Of a DNA stretch of 64,000 nucleotides, positions 22,741-34,676 are shown piece by piece. The notes under the pieces were generated by a model that ran no database searches, was not told the origin of the DNA, and was given only the letters and a program-made list of their open reading frames with translations. Location: positions 2,728,001-2,792,000 of the forward strand of contig NW_026570224.1 of NCBI RefSeq assembly GCF_019649055.1. Reading direction: 5' to 3'. Each line of letters starts with the position of its first letter. The first letter of the stretch is position 1. A program made the translations under genes and the position numbers. This DNA comes from Paramacrobiotus metropolitanus (lineage: Eukaryota; Tardigrada; Eutardigrada; Parachela; Macrobiotidae).

Positions 22741-24398
22741 ATCAGCACCTGAACGAGTTATACTGCAACTGCCATTCTCGGAATTAAATTATAATTTCTG
22801 TCGCTGAGCGCTGAAGATAACTGCATAGGCAAAGACAGCGAAGTAATAATTTACTAAAAAACCAGAAGTTAAAACTACTTAACCAATTATTTATGTTGAT
22901 AAATGATAAATCTGCATCTTTCTCTACTGAGTCTACGCGGTAGCTAGCGATTTCACTCGAAACTACCGAGTGGAGATGTAGCCATGTAGGTAGTACAGTA
23001 CATTAATTTTTATTATTTGTACAGTAGTACATAGTTATAAGCAAGGGCAATGCTATACTTACTCAAATTCAAAATGTTAATATGTATGTAGTATAGTACC
23101 GCCATGTTATAAGTTTTTTTTTAAATAGACATTTTTGAGCTGCCTTGCAGTTTATTCTAAGCAAGCGCTTCTGTTCGTTCACATTTCTGCACGTCTCTGC
23201 ACATAAGTGTTCCTGCACATCCGTTCAAAATTTCACACTCTTGTAAACACTTTTTTGAATCACTTTATCCCGTTTTAACAGCCCGAGCCAGCTGATTTGA
23301 ATATTTTGGCATTAAAAGTCCTTTGTGCGCGCAACTTCCGGTTGCTGCAATATGTCAGCTTCTCGAACTTCTCGAAACGGGAAAAAGTTTAACATAATTT
23401 TGGTGCAAAGGCAGATATCAGGTTGTTACTTACTTATCCGATGATCTCGAACATATCTGTAACAAGTAACGTCACAGTCATAAGGATCAAGACAATCTAA
23501 AGTAATCAGGATCGTTGCTTTGAGTTTAAAAATGAACTTCAAAAATGTCATGATCAAATCTGGCTTTTGTTCGAATTCGTACAACAGTCTACGAGTAAAC
23601 AATAGTTTTGGGCCTACTATAGCATTAAAGCTTCAAGAAAGTTCGAAAATAACCTGGCTTTCGTGCATTGAAACGTTTCGCTCGTTTCTGTTCATCGTAT
23701 CCAGAGTACGAGTGTAAAGCCCAGCAACCGGATGTTGTGCGGACAAATGATTCTAACTCCTCACGCCAACGTACACAAATCAGCCCTATAGTATAGAGAA
23801 TACGTAAGTACCATAAAGCAAAGAAGAAAAGTGATAGGAAACGAAAGCGAAACTTCCACTGGATCTACGCATGCATGAAGTTTTTGTATCAGGTACCTGC
23901 GTACCATTTGAAACTTATGAGTTCTGACCTTTACATTCCTGGTTTGGCTTGACTTACGTCATATGGTCAACCATTTTCATAAGGAAACTTGTGAATATGC
24001 GCTTCAAGCTTATAAAACACTGCTCCTCCTGTTGTTTCCGTCACTTTACATTAACATTTACGTACTTCAAAACTTTCAGTTATCGGAGAACTCATTTTAT
24101 GTGATTTTACAGCCTAACCCAAGAGATGGAATTTTAAAAAGTGCTTCTATGGCATTTTTAAGCAAGCATTTCGAATTCGAACGGCGTTTTATAGAAGTTT
24201 TACAGAAAGAATAGCAAGTTTTACAGAAGAAGTATTAGTATGCAGCCTGTGACAGTTTCTGTGTGACCTTTAAGCCATTTTTTTTTAATTCTGAAGCTAC
24301 AAAGTCGTATTTTATGAACAAAATTGGTTATCGGTGCGAAATGCTTGCGTGTATTTTGTAACTTTTCGTTATAGCTTATCAGTGCCGCTTTACAATTA

Positions 24399-24998
24399 CA
24401 GTGAAACTTCTCTACAACATACACCCTCCGTTCCAGGCTTTCTGAATGTTACAGAGGGGTGTATGTTATACAGAAGCTCTGCCCCCAGGGGCACTGCCCT
24501 CAGGGGCTCAGGGGCACAGCCCCCGGAGGGTGTTACTTAACCAAAACATTAACAAAATATCAGAATATGGACATTATTCGGTGTAAATGTTGGTTTTGCT
24601 GCCCTTTTGGATGCCTGGAGTTGGATGATCCGGTACTAAACAGATTAAAAACAGAAGCCGGAACTTTCTTTTAGAGACACTGAAATGGTCAGAATATGGA
24701 CATTATTCGGTGTAAATGTTGGTTTTGCGCCAAAACCGGTACTAAACAGATTAAAAACCAACTTTCTTTTAGAGACACTGAATAAGCCCAGCCAACCGTA
24801 TGTTACGCAGGGGTTGAATAAGCCGGTAAAACTGTTACCGGTTCCATAAAAGGTGTATGTTATAGCTGTAAAGGGGTGAATGTTATACAGAGAACTGCCC
24901 CTGTGTTATAGTCTACCGGACGGTTTGGTTCCCAGCCTCATGCATGTAGTAAAGGGGTGAATGTTATAGGAAGGTGAATGTTAAGAGGAGTTTCACTG
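24399..24998. mobile_element. pogo/Tigger-like non-autonomous element
   Basis: A 600-bp element with related ends, CAGTGAAACTTCTCT at 24399 and the reverse complement of CAGTGAAACTCCTCT ending at 24998, flanked by TA on both sides (24397-24398 and 24999-25000). TA duplication plus CAGT-type ends fits the Tc1/mariner superfamily, pogo/Tigger branch. The subterminal zones repeat a GGGGTGAATGTTATA-like word at least five times. Inside is a partial tandem duplication with a period of 129 bp (from 24561 and from 24690). No transposase frame is present. Confidence 0.8.
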
Positions 24999-25486
24999 TA
25001 TAGTGAAGTGCACTATCACAGTCTGCAAAATTGAGCTTATGAAAGCATTCAAAGTAAGTATTGTAGATACTACAGTACGCACTACGCATTGAACATGCAT
25101 TGGTATAAAACATCTATAGAAGTATTTTCGAAGTTATGTCGACTGCGTACTAGTAGTATATTTGTTTCAAAAAAATTGATTGAGGGGAAGTTGCCCTCCG
25201 CTTATAACAGCTAATTTTAAAACAAATAAACGGCTTTTAAAACCATTCTCGATCGTTCAACATCCATGGGTAAACTACAATACTGCTTCTGTTCATGCAG
25301 GGGCTTTTGTCTTAGCATATTAAAAACCGGGGCCAACAACATAATAAATTGCTATATTGTTATTATTTATCTCAAAACGAATTAACATTACGTAATATCT
25401 TCTGTAATTTTACCTTATTTCGGGCATATTTAGATGGATATTTATTGTACAGCATAATCAATGATATCGATGGCACGAGTATGGAA

Positions 25487-25550
25487 TATGGATCCGCTGC
25501 CTATAGCAGTGCAGGTACTTATATACATATACGTAGGCAGCGGACCCATA
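25487..25550. repeat. Hairpin with 18-bp arms
   Basis: TATGGATCCGCTGCCTAT at 25487-25504 pairs with the sequence ending at 25550, apart from one mismatch, across a 28-base loop. Function unknown; it may be a small fold-back element or an RNA hairpin. Confidence 0.5.
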
Positions 25551-26723
25551 ATTGTTTTCCAGTTAAATTACACGTGGTAGGATATTGTGGTAGAATTAAT
25601 CGTAAATGCTACTGTACTTGCGCGTTCAGTAATACCCAAGGCTCAAGGTACTATACCAGCGTAATCGTAAACTTTCGACATTTTGTTATAAAGATTGTCA
25701 TAATTATAATGAATGCGCATAATAAATAAAATACTGCAATACTTCATAGAACGCATTATGGATTTACACTAAGTCCTTAAATAATAGGTATTTAGTGCGT
25801 TGCGCCTATATAGCGCATCCGCCTTTAATTAACCAAGGGCGTTATGGCACCCCAGAATCTGTCCCGAATTGTAATCGGCTTCGCTGGACCTGCTTGGCCA
25901 ACAAGGGTCAAGCGCGTGTGTGGTGAATGGTGTTTTTCACCTGATGTTTTTCGTTTCAGCAAAGCAATTACAGTATAATTAGCCCGACTCATGACATGTG
26001 CAGTGCAAGGTCGAGTAGGTAGCATTTAAAGCCGATTAAAGACAGTCCGAGCTTTTCAGCGGGATACATGTATACGGGTGCAGGCTGTTTAAACACGTAC
26101 CGCAAGCTGATGAAAAACTGCTGTACATGTCTCGCAACGACAGATTAGAGCAAACCGCTGAATGGATTTTGCCCGTCCGACGGGAATTCACTCCCATTAC
26201 GATCCTGCGCATATGAGCACGGATCTAGGCAATGGAAAGAGCATGCCGGCATGAACAGGAAAACTGTCTTCACCAGTCCAGGTTCATATTACTTTAAGTA
26301 TTGTTGTTGATTAAAGGATACAATGCATCACAAAGTGATAATTATTACTGGACTGTTCTTCCTGTGCCCGCAGAGCAGATTGGTTGTTTGTGTCGGATCG
26401 AAGCAAGTACGTATAGGACCTTGTTACATATATTTCGCTGCACAGACATTTTGCCTGTAGTGGATTCCGGAACCATTCAGAAGTACAGCGTCTTCAGCTG
26501 GAGTTGCAGTATAATAACGCCGGTGTTAGAAAGTCACGGTCAAAATTGCGTTGCTGTTTTCCGAACGCGGAAGACGCGTAGATCGCCTTTATATGCCGTA
26601 ATATATACTCATCGCGCGAACGCTCGCATTTCGTTTACAAACAGTGTGTGACCTTTCGGTAAAATTTTTCCTGAAGGTTTGGATTCTACCGCGCGCAAGA
26701 TATTTAGAAGTAAATCCGTAAAA

Positions 26724-29336
26724 ATGGCCGCAGAAACGGTCAGCAAGAATTCGTCCTTAACGGACGGTGAGCCATTGTTCGACGAGCTTTACGAAGAAAT
26801 CTTTATAAACAGCAACTACAAAGGGACAATTTTAACCATAACCGTCCTCATGGTTGGACTGACTGCCAACTTTACCTTTTTATGGTCATTATTTGTGAAT
26901 ACGAATCCAAGGTCACGATTGCGACCTTTTTTAGTAAATTTGGCCATCGCTGATTTGATCATCTGCATTTTTACGTTGGGCCTGGAACTGGGATGGCGAT
27001 TGACGGTTGTGTGGATTGCCGGCGATGTGACATGCCGGATGCTGAAATTTATGGACACGCTGGGCCTTTATTTGGAAGCTTTTATTGTGGTAACCATGTC
27101 AGTGGACCGGTGTTACGTAGTGCTTTGGCCGCTAAGGATTCGCGATCAAGCCAAGCGCACAAAAATGCTGGTCATCGGAGCTTGGATTGCAGCTGTGCTG
27201 TTTAGCTTTCCTCAGGTACAACGCTTTATTTATGTGCGCAATAGTAGAATTATAATTTCAGTAGCATTTTATAAGTAACAGTAGCATAGTGTTTAAAATA
27301 ACACAAGTGCAAGCGGGTGACACTATTCGCTATTGTTTCGTAACTCTGTTGATGTGGTGGAGGAGTATATGCAATTTCGTTGTTTTCGTTTTCAAATTTC
27401 GTTGTTTTCGTTTTCAAATTGCCAATTTGAAAAATATGCTATATATGCGGCTCTACTTAATTGCGCATACGGTCGCCTTTTACTGATTTTAAAATTATAA
27501 CTGCAGTGTGGTAATAATTCACTTACGGTTTTGCTGCATAAATTTCAAAAACAGGCAATCTGTTTCTTTTCAAATACGCAGATTTCAAATTTTAGTTTAT
27601 CCAAAAATTGACATGTCTGCAACTTGTCTGTCCTTTGCGTGCTTTCCATACTTATTGTTAAAAGTTTTAAATATGAGTTAAAAGTAGTTTTTCAGCTTAC
27701 ACATATTTTACACCAAACCATTTTTTATCAAAAGAATTCAATAATTTCATTTGCAGTTAAGATTAAATTTTAAAAATGTCTAACTTTTTTTTAAGAAGTC
27801 TTAGTTGTTTTCGTTTAATGCTAGTTAAATCTTGCAACTGGCGTCTGCGCAGGGTAATCAACGGATTATCTCAGCGGCATTCCTTTTCTTAACATTAATA
27901 CGAGTATTGTTGCGCTACGTCAACTAAATCCGTGTCCTATCATCATGAGATCGCCATTGCGCGTGCCAGGATGATGCCCACAGGACTATAAACGAAAGCC
28001 ATGAATTTAATCATTGAATATTTTATATCTCTAGTGTCCGTTGTAGCATTGCAACTGCATTTTAAAAGTACTAAGAAATGCTTTGTCATTGCCAGGTAAT
28101 CGTTTTCCATGTTGAGTCCCATCATGAAATACGGGAGTTCACGCAATGCGTATCAATCAACTCCTTCTCGTCGCCAGCAGGGGAAAAAGCCTACGTCCTA
28201 TTTGGGATCCTGTCGTTGTACGCGATCCCGCTGGTCGTTATCGTTTCAGTTAATGTCGTGTTACTCCTGGCGCTACATTCGTTTCATAAGTGTCAAACCG
28301 GAAGTCAGGCAAATTGCGGTACAAATGATTGTGCAAGTAGCGGCGCATTTCACGCTCCCAAGCCGGAATATGTACACGTGATCGAGAAAACCGGCAACAC
28401 ACGATCGTTTACCTCGCCAATGTCCTCCGCGTTCGAGCGAGATTCAGAGTTTTCCCCTTATTCTGAATCATCGTCTAAGGTTAACTGCCCTGCAATTAAG
28501 CCGTTGCGTGTGCGCATTAATACTGGCATGCAGTTATGCCACACCAACACGTCCATCAGGAAACAAGCCCGACTACGAACGTTTAAATTGTCACTTTTAA
28601 TTCTGATGGCATTCGTCCTGTGCAACACACCTTATGTAAGTGCAAAAACATAAGTCGAATAGCTATTTTCATCCGGTTTAGCACAAATTATACGCTCTAC
28701 TTTCTTACAACATTAAATCTGGGGGATGCAATTATAAATTGCAGTATCAGTATCAGCCATAATTTTTATCGCAAATCGAAAATTACATGCCGCCGATGAT
28801 GCCGGCATTTCGGTACGTAATGTACGAGTGCTGCAAGCACGGACACACGTGCACCAATCCGGTAAAAGAAAATGAATGTTCGAAAAATGTCTATGATTGT
28901 ACAGTACAATCATAGACGTTCTTCGAATATTTTCCTTTGTACGAGTACAAATTTTGTACTCGTTGTTAGTTGTAGACTTGTGCAATACCAAATAAGCAAT
29001 AAATTTTAATGTATTTTGTTAAGTGTATATTAGTACAGTTTACATATTCAAAGAAAGCCTAAACTGGGAACTGAGTGTTGAAGTTTCTGAAGTCCATGTT
29101 TTAACATGTCTTTCCAGGCGGTGATGATTTGTCATGCATTTATGAATCTTCACCAAGATCTTGACCAAAATGAAGCTGACCCACATCTCTTCCAACAAAC
29201 GGATGCGTTGCTGATGTGGTCATTAAGTTTTAGCACGATAATGAACCCTTTTCTTTATGGATTCTATATACTTTTGTCTCGTAAGCGTTGTCGAAACATC
29301 ATGCAATGTTTGTGTAAACGAAAAATCGAGTCATAG
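26724..29336 (+). CDS. Neuropeptide GPCR, GnRH/AKH/corazonin receptor group
   Basis: Three exons (26724-27215, 28096-28635, 29118-29336), all phase 0, give 416 residues of a class A seven-helix receptor at the plasma membrane. The N-terminus has an Asn-Ser-Ser glycosylation site. TM2 shows NLAIADLI, TM3 GLYLEAFIVVTMSVDRC, TM4 ends in SFPQ followed by VIVFHVE and the QCV cysteine, the arrangement of GnRH/AKH/corazonin receptors, and TM7 has NPFLY. The DRY motif reads DRC. ICL3 is long, about 100 residues, Ser-rich. The tail after TM7 is short and Cys/basic-rich. The AUG at 26724 has a strong context (AAAATGGCC); an in-frame AUG at 26679 is possible. The ligand cannot be named from sequence; a vasopressin-type receptor is a less likely alternative. 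Confidence 0.85.
28868..28963. repeat. Two palindromes in the second GPCR intron
   Basis: A near-perfect palindrome spans about 28868-28934, centred on TGTACAGTACA with arms of more than 30 bp and few mismatches. Directly after it, 28941-28963 is a second palindrome, with ACGAGTACAAA paired to TTTGTACTCGT. Both lie inside intron 28636-29117, so the transcript could fold a strong stem there. Confidence 0.65.
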
Positions 29337-31271
29337 TTCTTCCCATTGATGACCGCGATTCCCGTGAGGCCGTGACCACCGATGCCGGCAGATCTGAAGA
29401 TTAACGGATTCGACAGTGCGTAAAAATAGCGCTCTCTTCGCACCTTAACGACTTTGTGGATAATACGTATTGAGTTAATTTACGATTAATAATCTCAGCT
29501 TTGTTGCTGACGTTTGCCGATCACGTTGGCACTAATTAGAAGCTACTTACTTCCTGCTTGTAAACCGTAATATTATATAAACTCTAGATCCCACGTATGT
29601 GTATTTCATATGTTTGTAACAAATAAACCCAAGAAAACGATATGCAGGCTGCAATGTGTTATAAAATCGTATATCATACAAATGATACTGCAGAATTGAA
29701 TCATTTTATCCGGTCAGTGATACTAACCGGCCGCGCGGAAGCTAGCTGACGTTCGCACGGGCTACATTGACTACTATAATAATTATACGTGGCGGGTACC
29801 GCATCCCGATTCCCATGCATGCCTCAAGAACAGGAACGATGACGCAATGTGAATGTACTATTACCACAATAACATTAATTAAAAACTGCCTTCAGAAACA
29901 AACTTTTCGTTCCAGTGTCCACTCAGAATTTACTCAGCAAGAACATTCCGTATAATAACTATTTAAAAGAATAAACTATAAACCTGATTAACACTAACCT
30001 GCACAATTCATTGCACTAGTACTCGTCGACCTGCACCGCCGGGGTATAATTATGTCCTTTCCTGAAATCTAACTTTTCTTGGCAAGTTATGTAACTGGAC
30101 TCGTAATTAATGATGTTTTGCCAGCTTTTACAAAAAAATTAAGCATAGAACGGTAAACGCTTAGTACTTGAGCGTGCTGAACAAACGACAGCTCGGACGT
30201 TGGCTAACAATTAACATGCACAACAATGCTGTTTTACAGTTACAGTAGTCAATAATATGCGACATTAATGTACATTACTTCTCACGGCTTATCTCAAGTA
30301 TTTTCTATAAGCTAGGCGTATGTCAGGTTACACTTTTATTATTTTAAACGGATACAAGCAATGCCGTTTACACCGAAGCTCGAATAATCAAAAAATTAGA
30401 ACTAGGAAAATAACTCTCCCGTCCGACCTGCTCAACCCAGGAGGATTGTCGGCATCTTTGCCGAACTCGCTGTCAGACTATGTTGAATCACGCTGTTCAA
30501 CTTCGCTTGTCGCCTGAACCTTCCCTGACTTTCTTTTAAAACATTATAAATTATGAATACCCGCAGCAGCTTTCTATACAAGTAGTAACAGAATGAAAGT
30601 TCCTGCTAATTTGTCAGCAGGAACTGGTAAATTTAGGTGACTGTTGTAAGTCATTGTGGTCTCGGACACCGACAAGTGTGATTACAACTGTACCAGGATT
30701 TTGTCTTAAATTGTGAAGTTATACTCGTATAGATCTCTATATTTGTTATTCGTACAAATCAGCGCAGAACAGGATTCAACAGACGGTGCTTTACTTTTTG
30801 GAACAGACCTGGCGCGGTAAGCACCGGTAGATTAATATTACAGCAGACTTAATACTTAACGTTACAAAGAGACCAAAGTAGACACGTCGCAACAGATAAA
30901 ATGAGGAAAATTTATCCGTATGACCTTATTTCGACGGACGTACAGTAGCACTGCAGAGTGCCGATTAGTTTTTAAACTCCAATAAGCATAGAAAAAGCAG
31001 GAAGAGAAACAAAAACAACTTTCCAGTGCGATCTCTGGAAGCTACTTTATAACGTCTCTCCAGTCCTGTTAATGGCTGTTATAGAAGCTGCAACAAATTA
31101 CCAGTTAAAAAACAACTAACAAACATATCCATTGAGATAAAAACGAAGACTGGCGACTCTCCGTTCCCAATAGTGCTGAGTGCTTCTGATGTACCACGCC
31201 GCCGTCAGTCATTACAGAATTTTGGTCGCCAGCGGCTCACCACAGTTCCGTAACGCCACAGCGCCCCACAA
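29337..31271. other. 1.9-kb intergenic, GPCR to CDK2AP
   Basis: A convergent spacer, so it should contain both 3' UTRs. No gene, RNA gene or clear transposon seen. A few AT-rich patches and short open frames only. Confidence 0.5.
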
Positions 31272-31694
31272 CTAATTATTGTTTCTAATGACTCCTTGAG
31301 ACACAACGGTAGTCGTGGGTGGTTTCTTCCTCACCATCACATTGGTGCTCCCTGAAGGCATAAATCCAGACTCCTTTCTTTCCCGCGCTGCCATAGTGCT
31401 GAGATTCATGTCCACCTGCGCCATTAACTCTCGAATAAGGAGCTTGGCAAAGGCGATGTGTCGTTTCATTTGCTCCATCGCGTTCTTGTTCAGGGTATGA
31501 GCTGGTCGGATTTGTTTCCCGATCTCGTCGATCGTGGCTAACAAAAGCGAATATTTCTGCTGATTAGCAGCTCCGGGAATGTTGGCGAACTGAGCCGCAG
31601 CAGTATTGAGACTGGCCATGAGGGGATGAGTAACGGGATTGCTGCTGGGAGCTCCATCGATAACAATGGGAGAGGCCTTCGAGCCAGATGCCAT
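31272..31694 (-). CDS. CDK2AP1: CDK2-associated protein (CDK2AP/DOC-1) family
   Basis: An intronless 140-codon frame. The core, QQKYSLLLATIDEIGKQIRP through AMEQMKRHIAFAKLLIREL (about residues 66-110), matches the conserved C-terminal domain of CDK2AP1/2 ([20 protein letters not shown] in human). In vertebrates these proteins bind CDK2 and are stable subunits of the NuRD chromatin-remodelling complex. The N-terminal part is low in conservation and Ser/Ala/Pro-rich. The family cysteine used for dimerisation in human (in VRECLAE) is replaced here by Leu (IRELMAQ). A C-terminal tail of about 25 residues extends past the human end. An acceptor-like CAG upstream of the AUG suggests a 5' UTR intron. 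CDK2AP1 and CDK2AP2 cannot be told apart. Confidence 0.85.
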   Translation of the reverse strand: MASGSKASPIVIDGAPSSNPVTHPLMASLNTAAAQFANIPGAANQQKYSLLLATIDEIGKQIRPAHTLNKNAMEQMKRHIAFAKLLIRELMAQVDMNLSTMAARERKESGFMPSGSTNVMVRKKPPTTTVVSQGVIRNNN

Positions 31695-32453
31695 GATTTC
31701 ACCAGCAAGATCCTATCGTTGACTGGGAACCTGCAAATCAGCACAAACAGTCTGTGAGTGTGAGATAACGCGAAAGATTTTACGCGTACTACAAAACTTT
31801 GCTTTGTGAATACTGTACTGAATACAGTCAGAGTCCTTACCGTCCAACAGGAGAAGGTAAAAGTGATAACAGAAGATCACAGCTACAAGAATCCAAAAAT
31901 TTAATGAAAGTTAAAGAAAAAGCAGGAGAAAGAAAAAATTAGACATAAGATGATAACAGCAAATTTCATTCAAATCATCAAATGTAACAGGTTACTGATT
32001 GTAACAATGTAAAGTGACTGAAGTCTAATAACAGTCTGAAATTTGAATAGATGCCATTTTTTAACTTAAGTAGATATCAATGTAACATCCACCTCGCCGA
32101 GCTTGCCGGTGGTCACCATAATAAAGTATGACGTCATATTTGATAAGCACCCACTCTACCTAAAAATTTGTTAAATCTTTTTCAGATTCGTTCCTACCGC
32201 ACTTCTACGTAGAGTTCATTTTTTGACAAAGTACTCTTACGTAGAGAGATCTGAAATTGATAGTGATCCTTAGATCCCCCTTTTTATTGAATCTTCTTAG
32301 CAGAGTTGGCAAACTGCAATTTCGTTCTCTGGTTTGCATGTTGGCTTGTGGACAGTTTCCTAGGGAAGCACTGCATCAGCGTTCCAACCAGCTGGTGCCT
32401 CGGAATTGTCTTGTACCTAAAATAGCTGCTGTTTGTTCTGATTTGATCCTGCT
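31695..32453. promoter_or_regulatory. Divergent promoter region, CDK2AP / CDK9
   Basis: A 0.76-kb spacer between opposite start codons. It includes the likely CDK2AP 5' UTR intron and AT-rich sequence. No gene or assigned motif. Confidence 0.5.
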
Positions 32454-34676
32454 ATGGACATTAATAATTCATCTCGGAAACGTAAAAGTCCGAGTCCTCC
32501 GCCGTCTTCCGAGCGCGATAGGAACCACGATGGTCAGCGGAATCGAGATCGCTCCCGTGAAAGTACGCATAGAAACCTATGGATGCTCTGGTTGCGATTG
32601 TTGATTGAGAATTGCATATATTGTTTGTTGTGAAGGTGGCAGTCAGCGTCCTCCACAACCGCGTCCCGCACACTCGATCCCATCGCAGAATGTGAGAGAT
32701 CCATCGAGCAACGCGGGGGCCTCTGCCAGCTCGTCGCAGCCACCTGCACAACCAAGAAACCCAGGCACAGCTGCATCCAGTAATCACGAGCGATATAAAA
32801 GCCTTAGTGATATAAAATATCCCTGGATGACGGATATGACAGCCTATGAGCGACAGGCTAAAATTGGCCAGGGCACGTTCGGGTATGTGATTTTGCGATT
32901 CGTAAATTTGTTAGAGTTTGTTGCCGTGTTGTAACTGTTGTGACTTGTTGACGAAATTTTTGCTGTTGAACTTATTGAAGTGATATTTTTATAGAGAAGT
33001 TTTTAAGGCCAAATGCAACCGCACCCAGCGTGTTGTAGCTCTCAAGAAGATTCTCATGGAGAATGAGAAAGAGGGAGTAAGTGTTTTAACTTCTCTCCTG
33101 TCAACTTGCCGAGGAACACGGCACCGATAGAAGTACTAGTATCTAGTTTTTGATCGGTGCAGTTTCCGATTACGGCATTGCGGGAGATCAAAATACTTCA
33201 GTGCTTCAAAAATGAAAACGTGGTGGAGTTATTGGACATCTGCAGTACGAAAGGTAATTATTCATTTCTGGTGTTTCAAAAAGGTTGATGGAATAACTAT
33301 CGTGGAAATTGTGTGTTTTATCACCGTATCTATCTCCGCGAATTGCTGATTTTGTGTTACCTTATACGTTGGATGTTTCAGCTTCCGATTTCAATCGCTA
33401 CAGAAGCACATTTTTCCTGGTTTTCGAATTTTGTGAGCACGACTTGGCTGGACTGCTCAGTAATCCGAGGGTGCAGTTCAAGGAAGGAGAGACGAAGAAA
33501 ATCATGCAGCAATTGCTCAATGGCCTGTATTTTATCCACATCAACAAAGCCCTCCATCGTGATATGAAAACATCAAACATCCTCATAAATAAAGACGGAG
33601 TACGTTGAGCACTCATTTTTTAGGGACCGTCTGGTGCTGTTCTTGAACGTAATTGAACTGGACCTGATTTCAGATCCTCAAAATAGCCGACTTCGGTTTA
33701 GCCAGAACGTTCAGTCAGATGGGCACGAAAGATCAGCCGAATCGATTTACTAACAGGGTGGTTACCTTGTGGTACCGGCCGCCAGAACTGCTTCTTGGCG
33801 ACCGTAATTACGGTTCGGCGATTGATGTTTGGGGAGCGGGCTGTATCATGTGTGAATTATGGACACGAAGCCCAATTTTACAAGGTACGGTGATAGTGGT
33901 TCGGCATTCTTGTGTTAGATGGTCTTGGTAGAAAAACTTTGTTGTTGTCAAGTTATGCGTTTTAGATGTATAGCCTTGTGTTGGTTTTACAAAATTTCGT
34001 AGTTTGCTTGGTCTGTTGAGTGAACCAGTTGTTGACTTTGCAAACCCTTCGAAATTATACTTACAAAAATTTACGATTAATTGAATTTTATTTCTTTGAT
34101 ATCTTGTGGTGAAAGCTTGTATGAGATCGGTTAAAATGTATTGTACCTTTTTACATTACTTGTCAATGTATAGAAATGTATTTTGCGCTTATAATTCACC
34201 TCGCGGTTTAGGTAGTATTTTTTTAACATAGTGATCTTTGTGTAGGCAAAGATGAGCAACACCAGCTACAGTTGATAATTCATTTATGCGGTTCTGTAAC
34301 ACCGGAAGTGTATCCCGATGCACAGGGTTTGGAGCTGTTTAAAAACTTAGAGCTGCCAAAAGACATTCGCCGCGACATCAAAGGTCGCCTGAGTCGGCAC
34401 ATTAAAGATTCCTTGGCACTGGATTTGATTGATAGAATTTTCACGTTGGATCCTTCGAAGAGAGTGGACACAGATACTGCATTGAATCACGATTACTTCT
34501 GGACGGATCCCATGCCGCAGTCACTGGGTCCGAAAATGAAATTGCTAACGCAGTCGAATTTTGAGTTCACTGCCGCTTCTCGCCAACAGCTGCAACAGGC
34601 TGCCGGAAACCGCGCACCCAGCCAGGCACATCACATTCGCAATCCGGCTGGTGCCTTTGGCGACCGCGTATTTTAA
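32454..34676 (+). CDS. CDK9: Cyclin-dependent kinase 9 (P-TEFb kinase)
   Basis: Seven exons (32454-32562, 32636-32882, 32995-33076, 33163-33253, 33382-33599, 33674-33884, 34246-34676) give 462 residues. With cyclin T, CDK9 forms P-TEFb, which phosphorylates RNA polymerase II and releases promoter-proximal pausing. The kinase has the glycine loop GQGTFG, the C-helix sequence PITALRE that gave the human protein its first name, catalytic HRD, DFG, the T-loop threonine in [16 protein letters not shown], and the C-lobe motif LDPSKR. The C-terminus (AFGDRVF) resembles that of vertebrate CDK9. Before the kinase lies an extension of about 95 residues, first RS-like ([15 protein letters not shown]) then Pro/Ser-rich, not present in the 372-residue human form. 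CDK12/13 are excluded by PITALRE versus PITAIRE. Confidence 0.96.

Larger units (their letters stand above)
22741..26723. other. 4-kb gene-poor stretch
   Basis: No exon of a recognisable gene on either strand. It holds the PIGA 5' flank (a possible acceptor just 5' of the PIGA start suggests a 5' UTR intron), the pogo/Tigger-like element at 24399-24998, a hairpin at 25487-25550, and presumably the upstream exons and promoter of the GPCR. Scattered open frames up to about 125 codons show no family resemblance. Confidence 0.55.

Noticed and set aside
22741-24390. Extra gene between PIGA and the pogo-like element
   Set aside because: No conserved exon could be found on either strand; only short unrelated frames.
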